From: Sodaliphilus pleomorphus | GTDB taxonomy: Bacteria > Bacteroidota > Bacteroidia > Bacteroidales > Muribaculaceae | Direction: 5' to 3' | Length of the DNA stretch: 64,000 nucleotides | Assembly: GCF_009676955.1 (NCBI RefSeq) | Contig: NZ_CP045696.1 | Location: 1,238,501 to 1,302,500, forward strand | In this document: positions 8,683 through 16,578 of the stretch, one piece after another | How the letters are laid out: every line of letters starts with the position of its first letter | Position numbering within the stretch: position 1 is the stretch's first letter | Translations under genes and position numbers: made by a program | The notes under the pieces: generated by a model | Seen by the model: only the letters and a program-made list of their open reading frames with translations | Told to the model about the DNA's origin: nothing | The model's database searches: none

Positions 8683-8690
8683 TAACTTTG
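8683..8690 (+). promoter_or_regulatory. Promoter -7 element of hcp (TAACTTTG)
   Basis: This is a perfect match to the Bacteroidetes TAnnTTTG element, 25 bases before the start codon. No TTTG -33 element lies at the usual 19-21 bases upstream; the palindromic operator occupies that side instead, as expected for an activator-dependent promoter. Confidence 0.75.
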
Positions 8691-8715
8691 CAACCGAAAT
8701 TCAAAAACAAGTAAC

Positions 8716-10374
8716 ATGACTACAGCAAACGATATGTTTTGTTTCCAGTGCCAGGAGACGGCCAAGGGAACGGGTTGCACCATCAAGGGTGTGTGTGGGA
8801 AAACGTCGACAACTGCACGGTGGCAGGACCTGCTGCTCAGTGTGGTGCGCGGTGTGGCAACAATCGAGCATGCGCTCGTCGAGGCAGGCGAGCCCATCGA
8901 CCAGCAGGCAGCAACCTTCATGGTAGATGCCCTGTTCACGACCATTACCAATGCAAACTTCGACGACCAGGCCATCCTGGGCAAGGTGGACGCCGGCATC
9001 GCCCTGAAAAAGCAATTGCTGGCCCGCGCCCAAGAGCTGGGCGTGGACCTGCCCCACTACAACGAGGTGAAATGGGGCGGCGAGAAGGCCGACTACGAGA
9101 CCGAGAGCCGTCGCGAGGGCGTGCTGCGCAACAGCAACGAGGACCTGCGCTCGCTCAAGGAGCTCACTGTGCTGGGCCTCAAGGGCATGGCAGCCTACTA
9201 TGAGCACGCAGCCCGCCTGGGCCAGATGAGCGACGAGATCATCGCCTTCATGTACAAGGCTCTTGCAACCGTCACCAATCCCGACGCCACCATGCAGCAG
9301 CTGCTCGACACCGTGCTCGAGACGGGAAAATATGGCGTCGACGTGATGGCCCTGCTCGACAAGGCCAACACCGAGGCCTATGGCAACCCCGAAATCACAC
9401 GGGTAAACATAGGCGTGGGCAAGAACCCCGGCATCCTCATCTCGGGTCACGACCTCAAGGACATCGAAGACCTGCTCGAGCAGACCGAGGGCACCGGTAT
9501 CGACGTCTACACCCACGGCGAGATGCTGCCCGCACACTACTATCCGCGCTTGAAAAAATACAAACACCTGGTGGGTAACTACGGCAACGCCTGGTGGAAG
9601 CAGAAGGAGGAATTTGCCACCTTCAACGGTCCCATCGTGTTCACCACCAACTGCATCGTGCCTCCCACACCCACAGCCAACTACCGCGACCGCGTGTTCA
9701 CAACCAACTCGGCCGGCTATCCAGGCTGGAAGCATATAGCCACCGGCCCCGACGGGCACAAAGACTATAGCCAGGTCATAGCCCTGGCCAAGACCTGCGC
9801 GGCACCCCAGGAGATCGAGTCGGGCTCGATCGTGGGCGGCTTTGCCCACAACCAAGTCTTTGCCCTTGCCGACAAGATTGTAGAGGCCGTCAAGAGCGGC
9901 GCCATACGCAAGTTTGTGGTCATGGGCGGTTGCGACGGCCGCATGCGCAGCCGCAACTACTACAGCGAGTTTGCCCAGGCACTGCCCCACGACGTGGTGA
10001 TACTCACCAGCGGCTGCGCCAAGTACAAGTACAACAAGCTCAACCTGGGCGACATCGACGGCATACCGCGTGTGCTCGACGCCGGCCAGTGCAACGATTC
10101 CTACTCGTGGGCAGTGGTGGCCCTGAAGCTCAAGGAGATATTCGGCGCCAACGACATCAACGAGCTGCCCATCTTCTTCAACATCGCATGGTATGAGCAA
10201 AAGGCCGTGATCGTGCTGCTGGCCCTGCTCCACCTGGGCGTGAAAAACATCCACATCGGTCCCACACTGCCAGCCTTTGTGTCGCCCGGCGTGCTCAAGG
10301 TGCTCGTCGACAACTTCGGGCTGAGCGGAATAGGCACCGTCGAAGACGACATCAAGCAATACATCGAGGCCTAA
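8716..10374 (+). CDS. hcp: Hydroxylamine reductase / hybrid cluster protein
   Basis: Hcp removes nitric oxide or hydroxylamine in anaerobes by means of a hybrid iron-sulfur-oxygen cluster. The 552-residue product begins with C9-x2-C12-x8-C21-x5-C27, the spacing of the class I proteins of strict anaerobes. Further cluster ligands are visible, such as the histidine of SGHDLKD near residue 245, EMLPAHYYP near 272, TNCIVPP near 311, GGCDGR near 405, [10 protein letters not shown] near 430 and DAGQCNDSY near 455. The gene is monocistronic, with its own promoter and a palindromic operator, and is followed by a hairpin at 10399. It sits between the T9SS cluster and a restriction-modification island. 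Confidence 0.96.
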   Translation: MTTANDMFCFQCQETAKGTGCTIKGVCGKTSTTARWQDLLLSVVRGVATIEHALVEAGEPIDQQAATFMVDALFTTITNANFDDQAILGKVDAGIALKKQLLARAQELGVDLPHYNEVKWGGEKADYETESRREGVLRNSNEDLRSLKELTVLGLKGMAAYYEHAARLGQMSDEIIAFMYKALATVTNPDATMQQLLDTVLETGKYGVDVMALLDKANTEAYGNPEITRVNIGVGKNPGILISGHDLKDIEDLLEQTEGTGIDVYTHGEMLPAHYYPRLKKYKHLVGNYGNAWWKQKEEFATFNGPIVFTTNCIVPPTPTANYRDRVFTTNSAGYPGWKHIATGPDGHKDYSQVIALAKTCAAPQEIESGSIVGGFAHNQVFALADKIVEAVKSGAIRKFVVMGGCDGRMRSRNYYSEFAQALPHDVVILTSGCAKYKYNKLNLGDIDGIPRVLDAGQCNDSYSWAVVALKLKEIFGANDINELPIFFNIAWYEQKAVIVLLALLHLGVKNIHIGPTLPAFVSPGVLKVLVDNFGLSGIGTVEDDIKQYIEA

Positions 10375-10398
10375 CTATTTCACTATATTCCAACGCGC

Positions 10399-10441
10399 GC
10401 GGCGCCTGCTGCCCCCCAACCCCGGGTGCACCAGGCGCCGC
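10399..10441 (+). terminator. Hairpin after hcp, no U-tract
   Basis: Perfect 10-bp arms GCGGCGCCTG and CAGGCGCCGC enclose a 23-base loop rich in C. It starts 25 bases after the hcp stop. There is no T-run, so termination efficiency is uncertain. Confidence 0.5.
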
Positions 10442-10672
10442 CCCGTTGTTGCACCCCATGCCGTCACGTTACCTCCTACAATCAATCCATTTCATGCCGT
10501 CACCATCATATAAGGCCCAGCATTGCCTGAACGGGAATGGAGGGTCGTAGACATCCATCTTTTCATTGCTCACAGATTGTTGAAGCAACGATAATAGAAA
10601 TATGACTTGACCCTACACAAGTGGTTTTGAATTTTATTTTATTTTCATATCTATATGTCAGTGAAAAAGATG

Positions 10673-10680
10673 TATTTTTG
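10673..10680 (+). promoter_or_regulatory. Possible -7 element of the restriction-modification gene (TATTTTTG)
   Basis: This TAnnTTTG match ends 26 bases before the start codon, in AT-rich sequence where chance matches are more likely. No well-spaced -33 element is obvious. Confidence 0.45.
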
Positions 10681-10706
10681 TACAACAAATCTGGCCCATC
10701 ACACCG

Positions 10707-13700
10707 ATGATCAATCAATCCAACATAAAAGAAGTCCTTATTTCCATGGGCTTTCACAAAGAGAAAATAGGCAATTTCTTTAAGAAAGACTTTGGAGCAT
10801 TCAACATGTCTGTTGATATCGACAACAAAACACTGAACTATCCACAAGGAGTTGTCCTGAATGACAAGACTACAAGCAATTTCTCTCACGATGAGAACTT
10901 TGTTGTATTCGAGTGTGTCAATAGATTGGTGGAAAAAGGCTATCTTCCTGAAACAATAGAATTGGAACCAAGATGGCGTCTTGGGCATGACTCAAAGTCA
11001 AGTGGCAAACCAGATATTCTCATCAAGGATAAGAATGGTGACAACCTTATCATTATAGAATGCAAGACTGCAGGGAAGGAATATCGTAAAGAAAAGAAGA
11101 ATACAGAGACCGATGGCGGGCAGCTTTTCAGTTATTGGCAACAGGACAATGGTATAAAATGGCTCGCACTCTATGCTTCTGACTGGGATGGCACCAAAAT
11201 TACCTATCAAAGTGATATTATCAATTGCACTGACGATGCCAACATCCTGAAAATGTCGGAGCGCGACAAAGATGTGAAGGTGTTTGCCCATGCCAAAAAT
11301 GACAGTGAACGCTTTGAGGTTTGGCGAGACACTTACAATTGCCAATGGCTGTCCGATCTTATCTTCAGTGAGGACAGTCAACCCTATCAAATAGAGTTAA
11401 AGCCGCTGCGCAAGAAAGATCTAAAGGACTTCACTCCGGACGATAAGATTGTCAATCAGTTTGAAGAGATACTCCGGCACAATAACGTGTCGGACAAGGA
11501 AAACGCATTCAATCGTCTTGTAGCCCTTTTTATCTGCAAACTGGTCGACGAAATCAAAAAGCAGGACTACGAGGAAGTGGACTTTCAGTACAAGTACACC
11601 GACACCTACGAGACTCTGCAAGACCGATTGCAACGGCTTCATCAGCAGGGAATGGAAGAGTTTATGAAAGAGAAGATCTTCTATGTTGATGATGGCTATG
11701 CAGAGCGCCTGTTTGAAAACTACACCGGTCAAAAACGTAAAGCAGCCATAGAGGACTTGAAGCATACCATCAGAGTGCTCAAGTTTTATTCCAACAACGA
11801 CTTTGCTTTCAAGGATGTCCACAACGAAGAACTATTCTACCAGAATGGCAAGATCCTTGTTGAGGTAGTTCAGCTCTTTCAGCCCTATCGCATTGTCTAT
11901 CAGTCAAAGCACCAGTTCCTTGGTGACTTGTTTGAGCAATTACTCAACAAAGGCTTTAAACAAAACGAGGGACAATTTTTCACACCTACGCCCATTACTC
12001 GTTTTATTTGGGATGCACTGCCGCTTTCCAATTATATTTCAGAGCATGATTTGCCACGTATTATTGACTATGCGTGTGGTGCCGGACATTTCCTTACCGA
12101 GGGAGTAGAGGCTGTCAATGCCATCCGTCCCAACGAGGAAAACAATTGGGTGGAAAAACATATTTATGGAGTGGAGAAAGACTATCGTCTGGCACGTGTC
12201 TCTAAGGTCTCCATGTTCATGAATGGAGCCGGAGGAAGCAACATCATCTTTGGAGACGGGCTGGAGAATTATCTGGAGAAAGGTATAGAGCCACACTCGT
12301 TCGATATACTGGTGGCAAACCCGCCCTATTCAGTGAACGGTTTCAAACGGCATCTGTCGTTGCACAACAATGAGTTCTCCATTCTGAAGCAGATAACGCT
12401 GGAAGGTAAAGAGATAGAGACGTTGTTTGTGGAGCGTATCGCCCAGTTGCTCAAGCCGCAGGGCATTGCGGCTGTGGTGCTACCCGCATCAATCTTGTCC
12501 AATGCATCTGCAAGCTACACGGCTGCACGTGGTGAACTGTTGCAAAACTTCCGGCTGCACGCTATCGTGGCATTTGGCAGCAAGACCTTCGGAGCGACAA
12601 GTACCAATACCGTTACGCTCTTCCTTGAGAAATACGAGGAGCCGCCTCGCAAGGCCGAGATGGTTAAGGACTTCGTTACGGTTGTGATGGGCAATGACTT
12701 CTGTGACGGGTGGAAAGATAAAGTCCTCTTCGACGAATATCTGAAGCATCAGCACATCGGCCAAGATATATACCGCAGATTTGTCAGTAAAGAGCTGAAC
12801 TGGGAAGAATTGGCCGCCGACAGCTATCTGAAGACATACTATGATGCCTTCAGAACACAGGCCATCAGTATTCCCAAGTCGATAACCACAGCAGAGGAAA
12901 AGGAGAAATACCGGCGGGACAAGTTCTACGATATGGCTTTGGCAACAGAGAAGCGGAAACTCTATTATTTTGCTCTGACATCAGGGCAGCATACTCTTGT
13001 CGTCACAGCACCGGCCGACAATAAGGCCCAGAAAGAATTTCTCGGTTACGACTGGAGTAACCGAAAGGGTGATGAGGGTATCAAGATTATAAAGCCAGGT
13101 GGTATGCTCTACAACGATGATGATCGTTTTGCACGAGGCACCATTGCATGTGCAATTCGTAATAGTTTCATCGATGCACAAACACAATTGCCGGAAGAAT
13201 TTCAGCAATTTGCGAAGTGGTATAGGCTGACGGATATGGTAAAATTCTCTTCTACTTCTTTTAATATAGAGATTGGTACAACCTTAGAGAGAGTTGCCAA
13301 TCCATACAGTAACTTTAATACCGTAAGGCTTGGTTCCGTTGTCAAGATAATAAGAGGAATAACATATCCGAATGAAGCAGAAGTAAATTATCCAACAAAT
13401 AATATTATTTTACCAGCTGATAATATAACAACAAATGGAAAACTCAAAATTAAAAAGCCAATATTTCTTAAAGATGCAAATTTTCTTGAAGAGGAGAAAA
13501 AACTGCATAAAGGTGATATCTTCATGTGCTTCTCCAGTGGAAGTAAAAAACATGTTGGTAAGTCTTGTTTTATAGAGAAAAATACAGAATATTATGCCGG
13601 TGGCTTCATGGGTATACTGCGCATCAATAATAGCATCATTGATAATCACTTCTTGGCATATCTCTTAAATTCTTCTGGTTTCAAAGCTTTACTTTCTGAT

Positions 13701-14474
13701 TATAGTAAAGGCTCTAACATAAATAATTTATCCAATAAAATAGGAGAAATAGAATTGCCCTTACCTCCAATGTCCACACAGCAGCAAATTGTCACTGAGT
13801 GCGAGGCTGAAGATAGAAAATATGATGAGTGTAATAAAAAAATTGAATCGCTGGCAAATCAAAAGGCAGAGATTGTAGGAAGCATCAGCGCTAACGAAGT
13901 CACAACAATAGAAGCATTGTGTGATGAAATTAATCCGTCTCGTTCTGAAATTTCCAATATGCCAGATGACACTTCAGTATCTTTCGTTGAGATGAATTCA
14001 TTAGGACAAGGCATAATTGAAAAAATGGTCGACAGACCTCTTGGTGAACTTCGTAAAGGAGGTTATACGTATTTTGCAGAAAACGACATACTCATAGCCA
14101 AAATAACACCATGTATGGAAAACGGCAAGTGCGCAATTGCTTCTGGCTTGACTAACGGGATTGGCATGGGCAGTACCGAATTTCATGTTTTAAGAGTCAA
14201 CAAAAGCAAAGTAATGCCGGAATATGTTTTTGCTTTGCTAAATCAAGATAAGATAAGAAAAGAGGCAGCTGCTCATTTCACGGGATCAAGTGGACATAGA
14301 AGGGTGCCTATAGATTATTATAAGCATCTTGAGATACCATTCCTTTCACTGCAAGAACAAAATAGAATTGTCAAGCAGATTTATGGAATAGATCAACAAG
14401 TTATTACTTTAAAAGTGCGCAGGCAAGAGTGTGCCGCCAACAAGCAGGCCATTCTCGACAAATATCTAAAATAG
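10707..14474 (+). CDS. Single-chain type IIB-like restriction-modification enzyme (nuclease, N6-adenine methylase and two specificity domains)
   Basis: One chain of 1255 residues appears to hold a whole restriction-modification system. Residues ~1-190 form a PD-(D/E)xK-type nuclease with KPD at 101-103 and ECK at 118-120. Residues ~380-720 are an N6-adenine methylase of the HsdM kind, with DYACGAGHF (SAM site) near 452 and NPPYS (catalytic) near 538. From ~870 there are two HsdS-like target-recognition domains, each followed by a conserved helical stretch (LPPMSTQQQIV near 1025 and the end after 1215). Known single-chain type IIB enzymes such as AloI have this order and about this length; they cut on both sides of a split target. 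Base composition is much more AT-rich than the neighbours, which points to horizontal transfer. No separate hsdR, hsdM or hsdS gene is nearby. Confidence 0.9.
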   Translation: MINQSNIKEVLISMGFHKEKIGNFFKKDFGAFNMSVDIDNKTLNYPQGVVLNDKTTSNFSHDENFVVFECVNRLVEKGYLPETIELEPRWRLGHDSKSSGKPDILIKDKNGDNLIIIECKTAGKEYRKEKKNTETDGGQLFSYWQQDNGIKWLALYASDWDGTKITYQSDIINCTDDANILKMSERDKDVKVFAHAKNDSERFEVWRDTYNCQWLSDLIFSEDSQPYQIELKPLRKKDLKDFTPDDKIVNQFEEILRHNNVSDKENAFNRLVALFICKLVDEIKKQDYEEVDFQYKYTDTYETLQDRLQRLHQQGMEEFMKEKIFYVDDGYAERLFENYTGQKRKAAIEDLKHTIRVLKFYSNNDFAFKDVHNEELFYQNGKILVEVVQLFQPYRIVYQSKHQFLGDLFEQLLNKGFKQNEGQFFTPTPITRFIWDALPLSNYISEHDLPRIIDYACGAGHFLTEGVEAVNAIRPNEENNWVEKHIYGVEKDYRLARVSKVSMFMNGAGGSNIIFGDGLENYLEKGIEPHSFDILVANPPYSVNGFKRHLSLHNNEFSILKQITLEGKEIETLFVERIAQLLKPQGIAAVVLPASILSNASASYTAARGELLQNFRLHAIVAFGSKTFGATSTNTVTLFLEKYEEPPRKAEMVKDFVTVVMGNDFCDGWKDKVLFDEYLKHQHIGQDIYRRFVSKELNWEELAADSYLKTYYDAFRTQAISIPKSITTAEEKEKYRRDKFYDMALATEKRKLYYFALTSGQHTLVVTAPADNKAQKEFLGYDWSNRKGDEGIKIIKPGGMLYNDDDRFARGTIACAIRNSFIDAQTQLPEEFQQFAKWYRLTDMVKFSSTSFNIEIGTTLERVANPYSNFNTVRLGSVVKIIRGITYPNEAEVNYPTNNIILPADNITTNGKLKIKKPIFLKDANFLEEEKKLHKGDIFMCFSSGSKKHVGKSCFIEKNTEYYAGGFMGILRINNSIIDNHFLAYLLNSSGFKALLSDYSKGSNINNLSNKIGEIELPLPPMSTQQQIVTECEAEDRKYDECNKKIESLANQKAEIVGSISANEVTTIEALCDEINPSRSEISNMPDDTSVSFVEMNSLGQGIIEKMVDRPLGELRKGGYTYFAENDILIAKITPCMENGKCAIASGLTNGIGMGSTEFHVLRVNKSKVMPEYVFALLNQDKIRKEAAAHFTGSSGHRRVPIDYYKHLEIPFLSLQEQNRIVKQIYGIDQQVITLKVRRQECAANKQAILDKYLK

Positions 14475-14526
14475 ATGTATCATGCAAGCATAGAAGCTGA
14501 CTAACACAACATTTAGTGTGTAAAGG

Positions 14527-14593
14527 CAAATGTGCAAAATTCAAAAAACGAGTTTCCCCGATTTTGCATTGCGCTCGGCTTGCAGTAATTTTG
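14527..14593 (+). repeat. Hairpin-promoter repeat, copy 1 (divergent)
   Basis: This copy shares GATTTTGCATTGCGCTCGGC and GCTTGCAGTAATTTTG with the others, but its left arm has drifted (AATGTGCAAAATTCAAAAAA), so the hairpin is weaker. It ends in the -7-like element TAATTTTG at 14586-14593, some 195 bases from the next gene. Confidence 0.75.
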
Positions 14594-14602
14594 GATAAAT
14601 CA

Positions 14603-14677
14603 CGCGGCGCCTCGGCAATGCAAAATTCAAAAGGCGAGCTTTTGATTTTGCATTGCGCTCGGCTTGCAGTAATTTTG
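14603..14677 (+). repeat. Hairpin-promoter repeat, copy 2
   Basis: The left arm CAATGCAAAATTCAAAAG pairs with the right arm CTTTTGATTTTGCATTG across the loop GCGAG, with one bulged base. The copy is preceded by GCGGCGCCTCGG and ends in TAATTTTG at 14670-14677. It lies 84 bases from copy 1, measured between -7 elements. Confidence 0.85.
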
Positions 14678-14691
14678 GCTCACGCCTTAAT

Positions 14692-14769
14692 CACGCGGCG
14701 CCTCGGCAATGTCAAAATTCAAAAGGCGAGCTTTTGATTTTGCATTGCGCTCGGCTTGCAGTAATTTTG
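14692..14769 (+). repeat. Hairpin-promoter repeat, copy 3, probable promoter of dus
   Basis: It is almost identical to copy 2, with one extra T in the left arm (CAATGTCAAAATTC). Its TAATTTTG at 14762-14769 lies 18 bases before the dus start codon, so this copy is well placed to drive that gene with a very short leader. The hairpin just upstream could block read-through from the restriction-modification gene. Confidence 0.8.
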
Positions 14770-14787
14770 TGGCACAAATAAGCGATT

Positions 14788-15765
14788 ATGAAGATAGGCA
14801 ACATAGATTTGGGCAACCGGCCAGTGATGCTTGCGCCCATGGAAGATGTGACCGACGTCTCGTTCAGGCAGATATGCCGCGAGCAGGGCGCCGACATGGT
14901 GTATACCGAGTTTGTATCGGCCGATGCGCTCATACGCAGCATTCAGGCCACGCTGCGCAAGCTCGCCATCTCGCCGCGAGAGCGCCCGGCGGCCATCCAG
15001 ATCTACGGCAAAGATGTGGACTCGATGGTGGAGGCGGCGCGCATATGCGAGCAGGCGCACCCCGATGTGATCGACCTCAACTTTGGGTGCCCGGTGAAGA
15101 AGGTGGCCGGCAAGGGAGCCGGTGCCGGGCTGCTGCGCAACGTGCCGCTCATGCTGGCCATAACGCGTGCCGTGGTCGAGGCTGTGCATGTGCCCGTGAC
15201 GGCCAAGACCCGCCTGGGCTGGGACTGCAACAACAAGATCATCGTGGAGCTGGCCGAGCAGCTGCAAGACTGCGGCATCCAGGCCCTCACCATACACGGC
15301 CGCACGCGCAGCCAGCTCTACAGCGGCGAGGCCGACTGGACGCTCATAGGGCAGGTGAAGCGCAACCCGCGCATGAGGATACCCATCATAGGCAACGGCG
15401 ACATCACCACGCCGGCCAAGCTCAAGGAGTACTACGACCGCTATGGCGTAGACGGCATCATGGTGGGCCGCGCAGCCATAGGGGCGCCGTGGATTTTCAA
15501 GCAGATGAAGCAGTACCTGGCCACGGGCGAGCTTCCCGCGATTTCCAACCACGAGAAGATGCAGCTGCTGCGCCGCCAGATCGACGAGAGCATCGACCGT
15601 ATCGACGAGTACCGCGGCATCTTGCACATACGCCGCCACCTGGCTGCCACGCCGCTGTTTAAGGGCATACCCAACTTCAGGGAGACGCGCATAGCCATGC
15701 TGCGTGCCAGCACCAAGGCCGAGCTCACGGCCATTCTCGACCAGGTGGAGCGGCAGTACCTGTGA
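14788..15765 (+). CDS. dusB: tRNA-dihydrouridine synthase (DusB type)
   Basis: The enzyme reduces uridine to dihydrouridine in tRNA D-loops using FMN and NADPH. The 325-residue product opens with the FMN-binding signature LAPMEDVTDVSFR near residue 15. It carries the catalytic-cysteine region DLNFGCPVKKV near 95, AKTRLGWD near 140, TIHGRTRSQLY near 168 and NGDITTPAKLK / GVDGIMVGRAAIGAPW near 205-235. The length and the GCPVKKVAGKGAG motif fit the DusB group. The promoter appears to lie in repeat copy 3, only 18 bases upstream. It returns to the GC-rich composition of the chromosome, so the right edge of the island lies between 14475 and 14788. Confidence 0.93.
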   Translation: MKIGNIDLGNRPVMLAPMEDVTDVSFRQICREQGADMVYTEFVSADALIRSIQATLRKLAISPRERPAAIQIYGKDVDSMVEAARICEQAHPDVIDLNFGCPVKKVAGKGAGAGLLRNVPLMLAITRAVVEAVHVPVTAKTRLGWDCNNKIIVELAEQLQDCGIQALTIHGRTRSQLYSGEADWTLIGQVKRNPRMRIPIIGNGDITTPAKLKEYYDRYGVDGIMVGRAAIGAPWIFKQMKQYLATGELPAISNHEKMQLLRRQIDESIDRIDEYRGILHIRRHLAATPLFKGIPNFRETRIAMLRASTKAELTAILDQVERQYL

Positions 15766-15807
15766 AGCCCGCCCAGCCACCACCTTTTTTTACAGCATTT
15801 TTTAACA

Positions 15808-15835
15808 CCCGGCGGTCACAATTGTTACCGCCGGG
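15808..15835. promoter_or_regulatory. Extended palindromic operator of the hemerythrin-like gene
   Basis: The core GTCACAATTGTTAC (15815-15828) matches the hcp operator except for two central bases and one arm base. It is flanked by paired GC arms CCCGGCGGT and ACCGCCGGG, so 28 bp form a palindrome with one mismatched pair. The core centre is 30.5 bp upstream of the -7 element TACCTTTG, exactly as at hcp. The long arms could also form a hairpin in the RNA 43 bases after the dus stop. Confidence 0.7.
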
Positions 15836-15851
15836 CAGGCGGCGGCATGCC

Positions 15852-15859
15852 TACCTTTG
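15852..15859 (+). promoter_or_regulatory. Promoter -7 element of the hemerythrin-like gene (TACCTTTG)
   Basis: It is a perfect TAnnTTTG match 35 bases before the ATG at 15895. It overlaps an upstream in-frame ATG at 15847, which therefore cannot be the translation start if this promoter is used. Confidence 0.75.
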
Positions 15860-15894
15860 CACCCGATAATCAAATAAAACATTTCAAACGCAAT

Positions 15895-16455
15895 ATGGAA
15901 GACAGAAGCCGACACACCTTTGACACATGGCCCACCGACTTGCTCATCGACTACGCCATCAAGATACATCACCGGGGCATACGCACCCGCGGTCCCCTCA
16001 CTCTCGAGCTGCTGGGCCGCGTCAAGGCCGAGCGCCCGCTCGTGCTCTCGCAGGTAGAGCAGCTATTTGCCGCCTCGCTCGAGGCCCTCGACGCCCACTT
16101 GTTTAAGGAGGAAAACGTGCTTTTCCCCTACATCGAGGAGCTGCACGAGGCCGCCAGCAACCGCCAGGCGGCCGCACCCATGCACTGCGGCACAGTGCTC
16201 AACCCGATACACGTGATGATGGCCGACCACGCCGAGGAGCTGCAACGCCAAGCCACGATTGCCGCCCTGCTCGACGACTACAACGAGCCCGAGGGCTGCA
16301 GCGACGACTACAAGCGCCTCATGCACGAGCTGCACGAGTTTGCCCTCGACCTGCAAGAGCACACCCACATCGAAAACGACCTGATCTTCCCGCAAGCCGT
16401 GGAGATGGAAAGCAAGTGGGTGAACGGCTGCAACGGCGGCAACTGCTGCGGTTAG
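15895..16455 (+). CDS. Hemerythrin-domain di-iron protein (RIC/YtfE-like, nitrosative stress)
   Basis: The 186-residue product is a four-helix hemerythrin-like domain. Candidate iron ligands are H25/H26, H68-x3-E72, H106 and H112, and H156-x3-E160 within HTHIENDLIFP. RIC/YtfE proteins of this family repair iron-sulfur clusters damaged by nitric oxide and hydrogen peroxide. The usual N-terminal ScdA domain is missing. The C-terminus is Cys-rich (NGCNGGNCCG), which could bind metal or thiols. An in-frame ATG at 15847 was rejected because it lies in front of and within the promoter. The operator shared with hcp supports a nitrosative-stress role; the exact reaction is inference. Confidence 0.85.
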   Translation: MEDRSRHTFDTWPTDLLIDYAIKIHHRGIRTRGPLTLELLGRVKAERPLVLSQVEQLFAASLEALDAHLFKEENVLFPYIEELHEAASNRQAAAPMHCGTVLNPIHVMMADHAEELQRQATIAALLDDYNEPEGCSDDYKRLMHELHEFALDLQEHTHIENDLIFPQAVEMESKWVNGCNGGNCCG

Positions 16456-16484
16456 CCCCCCACACACACGGCCCCACACCTACC

Positions 16485-16524
16485 GGGCCTTGCCGCCACA
16501 GGCGAAAAAATGGCGGCAAGGCCC
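16485..16524 (+). terminator. Terminator after the hemerythrin-like gene
   Basis: Perfect 14-bp arms GGGCCTTGCCGCCA and TGGCGGCAAGGCCC close a 12-base loop 29 bases after the stop. The following TTAATGTGCAATCTTTTT is only loosely U-rich. Confidence 0.7.
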
Positions 16525-16544
16525 TTAATGTGCAATCTTTTTAT

Positions 16545-16552
16545 TAACTTTG
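16545..16552 (+). promoter_or_regulatory. Promoter -7 element of rpoN (TAACTTTG)
   Basis: It is a perfect TAnnTTTG match 26 bases before the rpoN start and directly after the preceding terminator. Confidence 0.7.
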
Positions 16553-16578
16553 CATAGATAAGAAAACTGCACATCATC

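Larger units (their letters stand above)
10375..10706. other. Intergenic stretch at the left edge of the restriction-modification island
   Basis: The first ~70 bases are GC-rich and hold the hairpin at 10399-10441. Two copies of CATGCCGTCAC follow at 10457-10467 and 10493-10503. From about 10540 the composition turns clearly AT-rich and stays so through the next gene. No coding sequence is supported here. Confidence 0.6.
14475..14787. other. Intergenic stretch holding three hairpin-promoter repeats
   Basis: Apart from the first ~50 bases this gap is filled by three related repeat copies (14527-14593, 14603-14677, 14692-14769). Each has an inverted repeat followed by GCTTGCAGTAATTTTG. A 73-codon frame crosses the repeats but has no coding character. 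Confidence 0.75.

Noticed and set aside
10563..10988. Minus-strand frame of 141 codons at the start of the restriction-modification gene
   Set aside because: It lies antisense to the nuclease domain and its promoter, and matches no family I know.
10707..14474. Classical type I system (hsdR, hsdM, hsdS)
   Set aside because: There is no separate helicase-type HsdR subunit and no DEAD-box motifs; nuclease, methylase and specificity parts are on one chain.
14516..14737. 73-codon frame across the hairpin-promoter repeats
   Set aside because: It is read through repeated non-coding units and shows the same peptide twice; there is no sign of coding function.
14527..14769. CRISPR array
   Set aside because: Only three copies, with spacers of different length that are themselves similar (ACGCGGCGCCTCGG), a promoter motif inside the repeat, and no cas genes.
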